In this document: positions 7,925-17,362 of the stretch, piece by piece | Position numbering within the stretch: the stretch's first letter is position 1 | Layout: each line of letters starts with the position of its first letter | NCBI GenBank assembly: GCA_020860515.1 | Contig: JAJBUG010000023.1 | Location: forward strand, 1 to 39,245 | Direction: 5' to 3' | Length of the DNA: 39,245 nt | Source of the DNA: Bacteroidales bacterium | Lineage (GTDB): Bacteria; Bacteroidota; Bacteroidia; Bacteroidales; Muribaculaceae | Made by a program: the position numbers and the translations under genes | Notes under the pieces: generated by a model | Told to the model about the DNA's origin: nothing | What the model saw: only the letters and a program-made list of their open reading frames with translations | The model's database searches: none

Positions 7925-8509
7925 TTATTCGTCGGCCGATGCCGCCACTTGCTGAAGCAAGTAATTGTCGTGGCCAATTTCATAACGCAAAATCGGTTTT
8001 TTCACTTTCACATCGTCCCATACTACTGTGGGTGTCTGTTTGAAATAGTTTTCCACCATATGAGTGTACTTGCTTACCAAGGCAGGCATCATATCGTCGA
8101 GCTTGGGGGCCTGTTGATCAGTGATTACATTGGCCTGCATCTTCACGGCTTCGGGGTCAATTTGCACCTTCAGGGTGGTCATGTCGTAAACGATGGCAAT
8201 CTCGTCGTCCTCCCCCTCTACATACTGCCATTTGCCATTTACCATAGCTGTGCCTGACACACTGATCTGGTAAGGCGAAATCAACGAATCATTGGGAGCT
8301 GCTGCCTCGGTGAAATTCACCAGATAACTGGCCGTGACTGAGCCGTCGCGATTGAAAGCATAAGTAGCGGTAAGGTTAGATGTAGCCGTGCCCGGCATTT
8401 CACCCTTGATGTTTCCCTGCCATTCACCAATCACATTTGGGCGAGTGTCGCATGATGACATTCCCAACATGCAAGCGCCAATTGATAAAATCAAAAGTAA
8501 CTTTTTCAT
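7925..8509 (-). CDS. Small lipoprotein, lipocalin-like beta-barrel (unknown function)
   Basis: A 194-residue predicted lipoprotein. MKKLLLILSIGACMLGMSSC gives a signal peptide and lipobox with lipidation at C20. What follows (GEWQGNIKG..., TATYAFNRDGSVTASY..., GKWQYVEGED...) has the alternating beta-strand pattern of lipocalin-like Bacteroidales lipoproteins: a W-x-G strand, then an F-N-x-D-G turn. No catalytic residues are evident. It is the last gene of the minus-strand run, 52 bp after the folK-like gene, and ends at the 7876-7918 terminator. Family naming is by pattern only. Confidence 0.75.
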   Translation of the reverse strand: MKKLLLILSIGACMLGMSSCDTRPNVIGEWQGNIKGEMPGTATSNLTATYAFNRDGSVTASYLVNFTEAAAPNDSLISPYQISVSGTAMVNGKWQYVEGEDDEIAIVYDMTTLKVQIDPEAVKMQANVITDQQAPKLDDMMPALVSKYTHMVENYFKQTPTVVWDDVKVKKPILRYEIGHDNYLLQQVAASADE

Positions 8510-8561
8510 AATTTCTCACTTTTACTAATATCAATTAAAACACTCACTGCCATAAAATAGT

Positions 8562-8918
8562 TTAGCTGTGCAGCTCCTCCAAACCGCGATTGAAATAAGC
8601 CGAATCGTAATCAAGCGGGCGCATTACCTCCTCGTCGTAAATTACGATGTCAATGTCGATTGGCACAATGCCTTGGGCTTTGTGTTGGGGTCTTCGCCCA
8701 AGGTTAAGCTCGGGTTGTTTGGTGAACGATAACAGTTCATCGTAATCAAGCGAAGTGTGCGACACAATCACCTGGTTGAGATATCCGCTTGCCGAGCCAT
8801 ATACCGAGCTGTGGCATACTATTTGTCCCACATCACAAAGGCTCGAATAAGCTTTGTTAATCTTTTCAATCGATTGGAGCCCTATGTTAGAGCCCAAACA
8901 CAATGTAGCGCTATGCAC
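8562..8918 (-). CDS. folK: Short HPPK (FolK)-like protein, C-terminally reduced
   Basis: A 118-residue relative of 6-hydroxymethyl-7,8-dihydropterin pyrophosphokinase, which transfers pyrophosphate from ATP in folate synthesis. It has the N-terminal LCLGSN (7-11), LGRRPQHKAQG (73-83), the metal-binding pair in PIDIDIV (D88, D90) and the YFNRGLEEL ending that corresponds to the pterin-site region. Typical HPPKs are about 160 residues; this one stops right after that motif and lacks the usual C-terminal 40 or so. The start is GTG (8916-8918). It lies 24 bp downstream of tex, with short repeats in the gap. The catalytic residues look intact, so it may be a genuine minimal form or a decaying copy; symbol tentative. 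Confidence 0.72.
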   Translation of the reverse strand: MHSATLCLGSNIGLQSIEKINKAYSSLCDVGQIVCHSSVYGSASGYLNQVIVSHTSLDYDELLSFTKQPELNLGRRPQHKAQGIVPIDIDIVIYDEEVMRPLDYDSAYFNRGLEELHS

Positions 8919-8930
8919 TTTATTAAAATT

Positions 8931-8953
8931 ACAAGTTACAAATTACAAGTTAC
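8931..8953. repeat. Short AT-rich direct repeat at the tex/folK junction
   Basis: The 9-mer ACAAGTTAC occurs twice, at 8931-8939 and 8945-8953, separated by AAATT. The 16-mer at 8938-8953 reappears exactly, in inverted orientation, at 12263-12278. The repeat supplies the stop codon of tex (AAC TTG TAA on the minus strand). Confidence 0.8.
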
Positions 8954-11075
8954 TCGTGCCTTTCATAGAAAGAGAGATGCGTCGGCGACGCAGATCCACA
9001 TCCAGGACGCGCACCTTCACGCGCTGCTTAAGCTTTACCACATCATGGGGATTGTTGACGCGCTTGTCGGCCATTTGGGATATGTGCACCAATCCGCTCT
9101 CATGCACGCCAATGTCGATAAAAGCACCGAAAGCTGTGATATTGTCCACAATGCCATTAAGCACCATTCCAGGCTTCACATCCTCGATATCTGTGATATT
9201 AGGGTCAAATGAGAATTCTTCTTCATCAGTTTCTCTCGGATCTCTACCAGGACGCTTCAGCTCCTCGATAATGTCAGTCAGTGTTGGCAGCCCCACTGTA
9301 TCTGTTACGTATTTCTTAATGTCAATTTGGGCGATAAGATCTTTATTGCTAAGCAAATCTTGCATCTTTACTCCCAGGTCGGCAGCCATTTTCTCTACAA
9401 TGGGATAGCTTTCTGGGTGCACAGCAGTGTTGTCGAGAGGCTGCTTAGCATTAGGGATGCGCAAGAAACCAGCGGATTGCTCGAAAGCCTTTGCTCCCAT
9501 TCGGGGCACCTTCATCAGCTGCTTGCGCGATGTGAAATCGCCATTCTCAGCCCGGTAAGCCACTATATTGGTAGCCAATGCAGGACCGATGCCAGAAATA
9601 TAGCTTAGGAGCTGCACCGAGGCTGTGTTGACATTGACACCCACTTGGTTTACACAGCTCATCACAGTATAGTCAAGGCTATCCTTCAATGCACCTTGGT
9701 CCACATCATGCTGATACTGCCCCACCCCTATCGATTTAGGGTCAATCTTCACAAGTTCGGCCAGAGGGTCGATAAGTCGGCGTCCAATTGACACCGCACC
9801 ACGCACTGTGACATCATAGTCTGGAAATTCCTCACGTGCCAAATCGGAAGCCGAATACACCGAGGCGCCGCTCTCGCTCACTACAAAGATTTTTACATCA
9901 TGGGGATAATGGATTACACGCAAAAATTGCTCAGTCTCGCGGCTGGCAGTGCCGTTGCCAAGGGCAATAGCCTCAATGGCATAGTCATCTACCAACTTCG
10001 CAACCTTTAGAGCTGAGCTTACGCGTTCGCGCTGCGGATATATTACTGTGTTGTATTTCAAATTGCCTTGAGCATCCAAGCACACCACCTTGCAGCCAGT
10101 GCGGAAGCCTGGGTCGATGGCCATTACGTTCTTATGTCCCAGAGGTGCCTCCATTAGAAGCTGGCGCAAATTATCGGCAAACATTTTAATGGCCTCTTCA
10201 TCCGCGCGCTCCTTCCAGATGCTCGAAGCTTCGTTCTCAATCGATGGAAATGTCAATCGGTTGTAGCTGTCCTCGACAGCACGGCGCACTGTGTCAGCAC
10301 TGTCGTGAGTGGCTTCTTTTCGCACGAAAATAGTATCAATCGAGCGAAGCATATCCTCATCGTTGATATTGACCGAGAGTTTCAGCAATCCTTCGCGTTC
10401 GCCTCGCTTCAATGCCAAATATTGATGCGAAGGGCATTTGCTCATCGGACGTGAGAAGTTTTCATAATTGAGATAATTCTGGGCTTCTTCCTCTTTTCCC
10501 TTTACAAATTTCGACTTGATAATTCCACGCTTCAACACTTCCTTGCGCACCCATGAACGAGCTTTGGGATGCTCACTAACCCATTCGGCTATAATGTCGC
10601 AAGCCCCACTGATGGCCGCCTCTACGTTCTCAACCTTGTCGGTGACATATTTTTGAGCAGCAGCTTCGATATTTCGGCTATTCTGAGCCATAATGATCTT
10701 AGCCAAGGGCTCAAGCCCTAACTCGCGAGCCACAGTGGCACGCGTGCGCCGCTTGGGCTTGTAAGGCAGATACAAGTCCTCGAGCACTGCGGCATCAGTG
10801 CATGATTCGATTTTATCACGCAATTCATCGGTTAGTGCTCCGGATTTTTCAATGGTTTCCAACACATAAGCCTGACGCTTCTGAAAAGTCTGCAATTGTT
10901 GATATTGAGTTTCGATGTCACGGATATCTACTTCATTGAGACTGCCAGTGCATTCTTTGCGGTATCTGCTGATAAAGGGTATGGTGCAGCCTTCGTCGAG
11001 GAGAGAGAGCACCGACTCGACGTTGCGCTGGTTTAACCCAAGACGACGGGCTATTTCTCCAGGAATGTCAATCAC
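8943..11075 (-). CDS. Tex family RNA-binding transcription accessory protein
   Basis: A 710-residue cytoplasmic Tex protein, a nucleic-acid-binding factor linked to transcription and RNA metabolism. Domain order is typical: an N-terminal helical region (IARRLGL..., CTIPFISRYRKE), a YqgF/RNase H-like core starting at MAIDPGFRTGCKVV, helix-hairpin-helix motifs (LSYISGIGPALATNIVAYR and the VPRMGAKAFEQSAGFLRI region), and an S1 RNA-binding domain at the end (about 632-705, GMVLNGIVDNITAFGAFIDI). The start is GTG at 11073-11075, overlapping the stop of the upstream metallophosphoesterase gene as GTGA. The C-terminus after the S1 domain is short, and the stop falls in a repeat. Confidence 0.95.
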   Translation of the reverse strand: MIDIPGEIARRLGLNQRNVESVLSLLDEGCTIPFISRYRKECTGSLNEVDIRDIETQYQQLQTFQKRQAYVLETIEKSGALTDELRDKIESCTDAAVLEDLYLPYKPKRRTRATVARELGLEPLAKIIMAQNSRNIEAAAQKYVTDKVENVEAAISGACDIIAEWVSEHPKARSWVRKEVLKRGIIKSKFVKGKEEEAQNYLNYENFSRPMSKCPSHQYLALKRGEREGLLKLSVNINDEDMLRSIDTIFVRKEATHDSADTVRRAVEDSYNRLTFPSIENEASSIWKERADEEAIKMFADNLRQLLMEAPLGHKNVMAIDPGFRTGCKVVCLDAQGNLKYNTVIYPQRERVSSALKVAKLVDDYAIEAIALGNGTASRETEQFLRVIHYPHDVKIFVVSESGASVYSASDLAREEFPDYDVTVRGAVSIGRRLIDPLAELVKIDPKSIGVGQYQHDVDQGALKDSLDYTVMSCVNQVGVNVNTASVQLLSYISGIGPALATNIVAYRAENGDFTSRKQLMKVPRMGAKAFEQSAGFLRIPNAKQPLDNTAVHPESYPIVEKMAADLGVKMQDLLSNKDLIAQIDIKKYVTDTVGLPTLTDIIEELKRPGRDPRETDEEEFSFDPNITDIEDVKPGMVLNGIVDNITAFGAFIDIGVHESGLVHISQMADKRVNNPHDVVKLKQRVKVRVLDVDLRRRRISLSMKGTSNL

Positions 11076-12262
11076 TTTTGCGAGGGTTTAAGAGTAAATA
11101 ATGTAATTTCGGGAGTAGCGCCAATGCGAGACGGGAAACCAACCTCGCCTGCGCCAATGTTTACGTAGAGTTGCTGTCCTTTCTTATCCTTGTAGAGGCC
11201 TCCCCAATTTCTATATCGCAATGCGGCGGGGGAAATGCCAAAAGCCTCCATCTGCATGGCATGGGTATGTCCTGAAAGGGTCAGATGCACGTTGGAATTG
11301 GCATTGTCTTCAATCTCGTTCTCCCAATGGGCTGGATTATGGCTCAGAAGAATTTTGATATTGCCATCATTAAGGTTGGGATAGGCATCTTTCAAGCTTC
11401 CATAGGTATGGAATGGAGGATCGCCCACATTTTCCACCCCAATAAGAGCAATCGAATCGGATTCTTGACGCAGCCATGCATAAGCATTGTTGAGCATTTT
11501 CCAACCTAAGTCGCCTTGGCGCTTCTTCATCTTTGCCACATCTTTCTTATGGGCATCTTCGGTAGGCCACTCATAATAGTCGCCATAATCATGGTTGCCC
11601 ATTATTGAGAACACTCCCATCGGAGCATTTAGCTGGCTAAGAATCTCCATATATGGCAATGCTTCATCACTGTGGCGATTCACCAAATCGCCTGTGAATA
11701 CTATCACATCGGGATGTAGAGAATTTACATTTTCCACCAATCGCTCTACAAAATCTGTATTGCCCCCGTAGCTGCCCACATGCAAATCGCTTATCTGAGC
11801 CACTTTGAGTCCATTAAAGCTCTGTGGGAGATGAGCTATTTCGATGGTTTCCTCCTTCACTTGTATGCGATAACGATTTATGAGGGCTCCCCACCACATG
11901 GTCACAAATACCAAAATACCAAGCACAAAACCAGTCCACGACATCCACACCCACCTATGCTTATGCCACAAGAAAGGCAAGCGTGACAGCACATCGGAAA
12001 TTACAAACAAGAGCTTAGGCACATAAATGCTGAGATAGGAATACAGAATCCACATCACAGCCATTAAGTCGCCATCATTCCCCGTTCGCTTGGGCAGGCA
12101 AATGGCCACGATCAATGCAGAGTTGAACAAGAGTGCCGACCAAGCTTGGATTTTGGCCCACACTCGGCTCCGCGAATAGCTCAGCAGAGCACAATAAATG
12201 TATAGGTCGAGCAGCACATTCACCACCAGGGCTACTATTGCCGGCACTAAGAGGAAGCGCAT
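11072..12262 (-). CDS. Membrane-anchored metallophosphoesterase (YkuE-like)
   Basis: A 396-residue calcineurin-like phosphoesterase with three to four N-terminal membrane segments (within about residues 1-130) and a catalytic domain after them, probably facing the periplasm. The metal-binding motifs are all visible: QISDLHVG, VFTGDLVNR, MGNHDYGD, LLSHNP and LSGHTHAMQ. This matches the YkuE-like group, some members of which act on lipid-linked phosphates, but the substrate here is unknown. The ATG start (12260-12262) overlaps the end of the acyltransferase gene by 16 bp, and its stop overlaps tex by 4 bp. It is therefore embedded in an operon. Co-location with an acyltransferase suggests a lipid role, which is inference. 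Confidence 0.9.
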   Translation of the reverse strand: MRFLLVPAIVALVVNVLLDLYIYCALLSYSRSRVWAKIQAWSALLFNSALIVAICLPKRTGNDGDLMAVMWILYSYLSIYVPKLLFVISDVLSRLPFLWHKHRWVWMSWTGFVLGILVFVTMWWGALINRYRIQVKEETIEIAHLPQSFNGLKVAQISDLHVGSYGGNTDFVERLVENVNSLHPDVIVFTGDLVNRHSDEALPYMEILSQLNAPMGVFSIMGNHDYGDYYEWPTEDAHKKDVAKMKKRQGDLGWKMLNNAYAWLRQESDSIALIGVENVGDPPFHTYGSLKDAYPNLNDGNIKILLSHNPAHWENEIEDNANSNVHLTLSGHTHAMQMEAFGISPAALRYRNWGGLYKDKKGQQLYVNIGAGEVGFPSRIGATPEITLFTLKPSQK

Positions 12263-13437
12263 GTAACTTGTAATTTGTTTTTGAGCGGATTGGCGTACAT
12301 AGTAAGCATCATTCGGCGCATATAGTCGCGTTCGTCAGGAGTAATGTCGGTTAAGTCAACCTTATCCAACTGCTGATTGATATATGCAGAGAATTTTTCT
12401 ACATCGGCAGCCGTATAATGGTCGGCAAACTCCTTAGTGTCGTGGAGCTCATCGTAAGCAATGTAATTGCACTGATATATTTCATATCCTGCATGAATAG
12501 CATTGTCAATCAAGCGGCATGCCTCACGGATTACCTCCTGGCGGTTGTCGCTTGTGAATTTCTCAAGCTCAGGATTTATACACTTGGCTACGCGGAACAT
12601 CACACGCCCCTTGTATTTCAGGATGCCAGTCTCCATGCTGAAAAGGTCATCGCGCTGGCTCTTCTTGAAATGCGGGTCGCGCAGCTTGAGCAGGAACTCA
12701 CGTGCTTTGAGGTAATCATTTGGGTCGTATTCGTAGGATATCGACACTGGGCAAAGATTGCAACGCATGATATTGGCCTTGACGCTTCCTCCCCCCGCAA
12801 GCGAGAGCATTTTGATGAGGCTCTCTTGGGTAAGGTCATTGCTGTCCTTGGCGCGCCCTTCGCGCTGAGCAATCCACACTGATTCATGGAGAGTGCCAAT
12901 TGTATAATGGATATAGGCTGACAACTGCTTGGCGGCTTCCAGAGCTGCGACCATCTTCACATCTCGCTTCACAATGAAGCTGCGATTGATCTTCACCAAG
13001 TCGGTAATCCAATCATAGATTAGGAGATTATTGCCAATAGCCACTTGTGTTATGGGCATATCGCGCCGGATGAAGTTGAGGTTGAGGAACGAAGCATCCA
13101 GAACAATGTCGCGGTGATTTGTGATGAATGTAAAGCTTGCGCCTGGCACATCACAATTTTCAAGACCATCGATTGAAATGCCGTCGGTGGTATTACGTTC
13201 GAGCAGTTCCAAGAAGCGTCCCATCACATAGCGCTGGAATTGATCCTGCGTACTGACTTTCATCAAATCATCCACAAACTTTGGATAGTCCACATCAGGC
13301 ATCACGTAGCGCACTGCATGTTCAAAGCCAGGTTCTGTAACTAATTGTTTCAGTTTTTCCTTGAATTGCACGTCGTTGTATGGCGCTATGTCCTGGAATT
13401 CTTCTGGTATTGGTTTAGTATTTGGTTCAACAGTCAT
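12247..13437 (-). CDS. PlsC-like glycerol/phospholipid acyltransferase
   Basis: A 396-residue protein with a central lysophospholipid acyltransferase-like domain. It is probably a membrane-associated enzyme that acylates a glycerophosphate or lysolipid. The active-site motif is FITNHRDIVLD (104-114). The spacing from H108 to D114 is one residue longer than the classical H-x4-D, unless D110 is the partner. Downstream are the family-like blocks VKINRSFIVKRD and IAQREGRAKDS. The N-terminal 80 residues are a helical extension without a signal peptide. Two upstream in-frame starts (13461 and 13443) exist; 13437 is preferred because the promoter -7 box is at 13459-13466. The C-terminal few residues are encoded by an interspersed repeat. 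First gene of the minus-strand run. Confidence 0.82.
   Translation of the reverse strand: MTVEPNTKPIPEEFQDIAPYNDVQFKEKLKQLVTEPGFEHAVRYVMPDVDYPKFVDDLMKVSTQDQFQRYVMGRFLELLERNTTDGISIDGLENCDVPGASFTFITNHRDIVLDASFLNLNFIRRDMPITQVAIGNNLLIYDWITDLVKINRSFIVKRDVKMVAALEAAKQLSAYIHYTIGTLHESVWIAQREGRAKDSNDLTQESLIKMLSLAGGGSVKANIMRCNLCPVSISYEYDPNDYLKAREFLLKLRDPHFKKSQRDDLFSMETGILKYKGRVMFRVAKCINPELEKFTSDNRQEVIREACRLIDNAIHAGYEIYQCNYIAYDELHDTKEFADHYTAADVEKFSAYINQQLDKVDLTDITPDERDYMRRMMLTMYANPLKNKLQVTCASS
12263..12278. repeat. Inverted copy of the 8938-8953 16-mer
   Basis: GTAACTTGTAATTTGT is the exact reverse complement of the 16-mer at 8938-8953. It lies inside the last codons of the acyltransferase gene and abuts the ATG of the metallophosphoesterase gene. 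Confidence 0.8.
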
Positions 13438-13458
13438 TATCATTTCGATTTGGAACTC

Positions 13459-13466
13459 CAAAATTA
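13459..13466 (-). promoter_or_regulatory. Promoter -7 box for the acyltransferase operon
   Basis: The minus strand reads TAATTTTG, 21 bp upstream of the start codon at 13437, inside the gap between feoAB and this operon. No good -33 TTTG is seen. Confidence 0.5.
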
Positions 13467-13567
13467 CTACTTTCTGTTGAAATTACCTAATCTATAAAAG
13501 AGTTTTTCACGAATTTACACATTTTTAAACTTTTCAAGACACATTTTAACCATCAAATGTGCAATTT

Positions 13568-15934
13568 CTACAGTAAAATCGCGATTTGATAAACTATGAA
13601 TCCCAGAATCCAAGCCACCACCGTGTTGTATACCACGCTGAATGCCGCATAGCCCCAATGGTGGGTTTCCTTGGCAATTGCTGTGACGGTAGCAATGCAT
13701 GGGCAGTAAAGCAATATGAACACCAGGAAACTTAGCGCACTGGCTGTAGTGAAATCTGGCTTGCCAGTCACTGGATTTGGAGCCTCAAGTCGCGCACCCA
13801 ATTTCTGATCAGTCACTGCTTCATCGTTGGTGTAAAGCACACCGAGGGTGGACACCACTATCTCTTTGGCTGGCACGCCTGCCAAAGCTGCCACAGATGC
13901 GCGCCAGTGAAAGCCGAGAGGCTCCATCACGGGATTGATAACCTTGCCAGCCATCTCAAGATATGAGTCATTGGGAGAAATTGCCTCAGTCTCAGCCACA
14001 TAATTAGCATCATCATGGATTGGAAAATAATTTAGGGCCCACACTATGATGCTGGCCACCAAGATAATGCCTCCCATTTTCTTGAGGTATTGCTCGCCCT
14101 TGGCCCAAGTATGGCGCATCGATGCCTTGAATGTGGGTATGCGGTATGGAGGCAGCTCCATCACAAAAGGCGTCTCATCCTTCTTGAAATAGAATTTGCG
14201 CAGCAGGCGAGCCGTAACCATGGCTACCAAGATGCCCAAAATATATAGCCCCATGAACACAATTGTGGGATGCTCGGAAAAGAATGTGCCAATCAACAGC
14301 ACATAAATTGGCAAGCGAGCCGAACACGACATAAACGGATTGATCATAATCGTAATCAAGCGGCTCGAACGGCTCTCAATGGCACGAGCCGACATAATGG
14401 CTGGCACGTTGCAGCCGAAACCCATCACCAAGGGGATGAACGACTTTCCATGGAGGCCGATCTTATGCATTACCTTATCCATAATGAATGCAGCACGCGC
14501 CATATAACCGCTGTCCTCCATAAATGAAATGCAGAAATACAAAATCAAGATATTTGGCAAGAATACTATCACACCACCAACGCCACCAATGATGCCATCG
14601 GCAATCATATCCTTGAGCACACCCTCGGGCATCCAGCGATTTACCATTTTGCTCAGCCAAGCCACACCATCGTCAATCCAGTCCATGGGGTACTGGCCGA
14701 TAGCGAATGTTGCCCAGAAAATGAAAAACATTATGGCGAAGAAAATCGGGAATCCGAACAGTTTGTTGGTGACAAAAGCATCGATGATTCGCGTAGTGGT
14801 CATCGAGTCTTTCTCAGGGCTCTTGAAGGTCTCAGCCAGGGCGCCATCGATAAATCCATATTTCTCTGCCGCAATCACTGATTCTATATCATCATCGTCG
14901 TTATGGTGGTCAGTGTAATCCTTCACCAACTGATCGCGCAAGTCAATGATTTTCTGTCCACCATCGCTGGCAAGCACCTCTTGTTCGCTCTGCTTGTCGC
15001 CTTCGAGCAGTTTTATTGCCAAATAGCGCGGCGACACATGCTGTGTCACTCCGCCATTTTCCTTGATGGCATCAATCAGCTGTCGCAGCATTTTCTCAAT
15101 CTCGGAGCCAAGGTACACATGGATGTGACGCACAGCTTCGTGCTTGTCTTCGAACACATCGATTACTGCATCAAAGAGCTCATCTACCCCCTCGCCCGTC
15201 TTGGCCACTATTGGCACCATGGGCACGCCGATCATCTTGCCCAATGCTTTGTAATCGAGTTCGGCATGGCTGGCTCGCAATTCATCGTACATGTTAAGGG
15301 CGATTACCATGCTGCGATCCATATCGATTAGTTCGGTAGCCAGATAGAGATTGCGCTCGAGATTCGACGAATCCACCACATTTATAATCACATCCGGTGT
15401 CTCATCTTGCAGGTACTTGCGCACATAGAGTTCCTCGGGAGAGTATGAGGTGAGCGAATAGGTGCCAGGAAGATCTACTATATTGAATCGATAGCCGCGA
15501 TAATCAAAATGGCCAGTCTTTGAATCCACGGTCACTCCGCTGTAGTTGCCCACATGCTCTTGGGCTCCGCTGGCTATATTGAAAAGCGATGTCTTGCCGC
15601 AATTGGGATTGCCTATAAGGGCTACGTTGATTACGCAGGTCTCAGTTTTTGCATCACAATATGGGGTGTCCTTATTGGTATCGGCTGTTTCCTGCTGCTG
15701 TGGCTTCATGTCAACTGGGTCCACCTCGATTTCATGAGCTTCGCTTCGGCGAAGCGATACCTCATACCCCAGAATTGAGTATTTGATTGGGTCTTTCAGG
15801 GGAGCTTGAAGTAGAACCTTCACCTTGCGGCCCTTTACAAAACCCATTTCCATAACGCGTTTGCGGAACGCGCCATGACCTAATATCTTCACTACAACTG
15901 CCTCACTGCCAGTGGGCAAGTCAGATAATCTCAT
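13568..15934 (-). CDS. feoB: Ferrous iron transporter, fused FeoA-FeoB
   Basis: A 788-residue fusion, a form common in Bacteroidetes. Residues 1-75 are a FeoA SH3-like domain (MRLSDLPTGS..., VMEMGFVKG). After a linker comes the FeoB G domain: G1 GNPNCGKT (108-115), the NYSGVTV switch (130-136), G3 DLPG (154-157) and G4 NMYD (214-217). The remaining half is the polytopic membrane domain with two Gate-like repeats, including PFMSCSARLPIYVLLI and the C-terminal YCPCIATVTAI. It imports Fe2+ across the inner membrane under anoxic conditions. No FeoC-like gene is seen. The upstream gap of 201 bp separates it from the divergent methyltransferase gene and must hold its promoter; I see no clean -7/-33 pair and no recognisable Fur box. 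Confidence 0.96.
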   Translation of the reverse strand: MRLSDLPTGSEAVVVKILGHGAFRKRVMEMGFVKGRKVKVLLQAPLKDPIKYSILGYEVSLRRSEAHEIEVDPVDMKPQQQETADTNKDTPYCDAKTETCVINVALIGNPNCGKTSLFNIASGAQEHVGNYSGVTVDSKTGHFDYRGYRFNIVDLPGTYSLTSYSPEELYVRKYLQDETPDVIINVVDSSNLERNLYLATELIDMDRSMVIALNMYDELRASHAELDYKALGKMIGVPMVPIVAKTGEGVDELFDAVIDVFEDKHEAVRHIHVYLGSEIEKMLRQLIDAIKENGGVTQHVSPRYLAIKLLEGDKQSEQEVLASDGGQKIIDLRDQLVKDYTDHHNDDDDIESVIAAEKYGFIDGALAETFKSPEKDSMTTTRIIDAFVTNKLFGFPIFFAIMFFIFWATFAIGQYPMDWIDDGVAWLSKMVNRWMPEGVLKDMIADGIIGGVGGVIVFLPNILILYFCISFMEDSGYMARAAFIMDKVMHKIGLHGKSFIPLVMGFGCNVPAIMSARAIESRSSRLITIMINPFMSCSARLPIYVLLIGTFFSEHPTIVFMGLYILGILVAMVTARLLRKFYFKKDETPFVMELPPYRIPTFKASMRHTWAKGEQYLKKMGGIILVASIIVWALNYFPIHDDANYVAETEAISPNDSYLEMAGKVINPVMEPLGFHWRASVAALAGVPAKEIVVSTLGVLYTNDEAVTDQKLGARLEAPNPVTGKPDFTTASALSFLVFILLYCPCIATVTAIAKETHHWGYAAFSVVYNTVVAWILGFIVYQIAILL

Positions 15935-16135
15935 AACTCGAAAACGTTAAAGTAGTTTTAGAACTACAAATATCGTAATTTTCCATAAATAAAACAATAC
16001 TCACTTTTGGTGAGTTCACGCCTAAGAAACCATAGTTGCCTCGATTTCCGCATAACACATGATTTGTAACGGAGGGGATAAACTAAAACGCAGAGTTTTA
16101 CGTTTTTCTTGTATTAATTCACGTTTCAATAGACT

Positions 16136-17362
16136 ATGGCCATCAACATCACCCAGGACTTTTGGCCTTTTGTAGAGGCCAACTCCAAAGCAGATCCTGC
16201 CGCTTTGTGCTTGAAATACCATGGCAAAAGCCTTGGCGATCTTGACATCGACTTGGCTATCACCCAAATTGAATGTCGCAGGAAGTTCGCTAAGAAACTG
16301 TCCGAGACCCTGAAGCGTGACCCTCGCTTTCTAATTCCAAACTCTTTGTCAGGCGAGCAGGCCACAAGCGACCTGTTGGCCCAGTATCATGCCTCGCTGC
16401 TTGAGCCGTCATCAACTGTGCTCGACATGACAGCCGGCCTTGGCATCGACACCTTGCATTTGGCAGAAAGGGTCAAGGCAGTCACAGCCATCGAAATTGA
16501 CCAAAACAAGGCTCAAGCTTTAGCTTATAATGTGCTGCATTTGGATAGGAATAATATCGATGTGGTGCACGATGATTGCATAGAGTTTTTGAATAAGTCG
16601 CAGATCACAGGCCAGCGATTCCTGTGGGATTACATATTTATTGACCCACATCGGCGAGGGGACCATGGACAGCGGTTATTCGCATTGAGCGACTGTGTGC
16701 CAGATGTAATCAGCCTATTGCCCCAGCTGCGCCGGCGCGCCCATTGGCTTATTATAAAAGCATCGCCCATGCTCGACATTACTCGGATGGCTGCGGAGCT
16801 GCCAGGATGCACCCAGATCTTATCCATAGGCACTCCCACTGAGTGCAAAGAATTGGTTGCGATTGTGGACCTTACCAACGATGAAGTGTCAAATTTTGAA
16901 ATAAAAGCCGTCACGCTGACATCATCCACTAAGCAGGAATTTGAATTCACAGCCTTGGAAGAGCGCGAGGCAGTGGCATCGTATGCGATTCCGCGAGAAG
17001 GATGGTTTTTATATGAACCCTACCCTTCAGTAATGAAAGCCGCACCGTATTCGCTGCTAAGCCAACGCTATGGAGTGGCAAAGCTTCACCCCAACACTCA
17101 CCTATATGTAAGCGAAGACCTTGTGCCTGACTTTCCAGGAGAGGCCCTTGAAATCTGGAACATTTATCCATTTATGTCGAAGCACATTAAGCGACTCCAC
17201 ATCGATTATCCACAGATAAATGTAGCCACTCGCAACTTTGATATGCCAGCCGAGACACTGCGCAAGAAGCTTGGTGTGCGCGACGGTGGCGAGATGCGGC
17301 TTTTTGCCGCGACAGCAGGCCCGCGCCAATTGATGATGGTAGTCAAAAAACCCGACTATTAA
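16136..17362 (+). CDS. Class I SAM-dependent methyltransferase with THUMP-like C-terminus (PG_1098 type)
   Basis: A 408-residue protein. The N-terminal helical segment is followed by a Rossmann methyltransferase core: SAM motif I VLDMTAGLGIDTLHLAE (95-111), acidic strand end AIEID (118-122), and FIDPHRR (168-174), a motif IV-like catalytic site. The C-terminal third (from about 290) has the ferredoxin-like and THUMP-like arrangement of the Porphyromonas PG_1098 family, suggesting that an RNA is modified. Substrate is unknown. It stands alone, divergent from feoAB. In the upstream gap there is a small palindrome (CTCACTTTTGGTGAG, 16000-16014) that could be an operator but is too short to be sure. 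Confidence 0.85.
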   Translation: MAINITQDFWPFVEANSKADPAALCLKYHGKSLGDLDIDLAITQIECRRKFAKKLSETLKRDPRFLIPNSLSGEQATSDLLAQYHASLLEPSSTVLDMTAGLGIDTLHLAERVKAVTAIEIDQNKAQALAYNVLHLDRNNIDVVHDDCIEFLNKSQITGQRFLWDYIFIDPHRRGDHGQRLFALSDCVPDVISLLPQLRRRAHWLIIKASPMLDITRMAAELPGCTQILSIGTPTECKELVAIVDLTNDEVSNFEIKAVTLTSSTKQEFEFTALEEREAVASYAIPREGWFLYEPYPSVMKAAPYSLLSQRYGVAKLHPNTHLYVSEDLVPDFPGEALEIWNIYPFMSKHIKRLHIDYPQINVATRNFDMPAETLRKKLGVRDGGEMRLFAATAGPRQLMMVVKKPDY

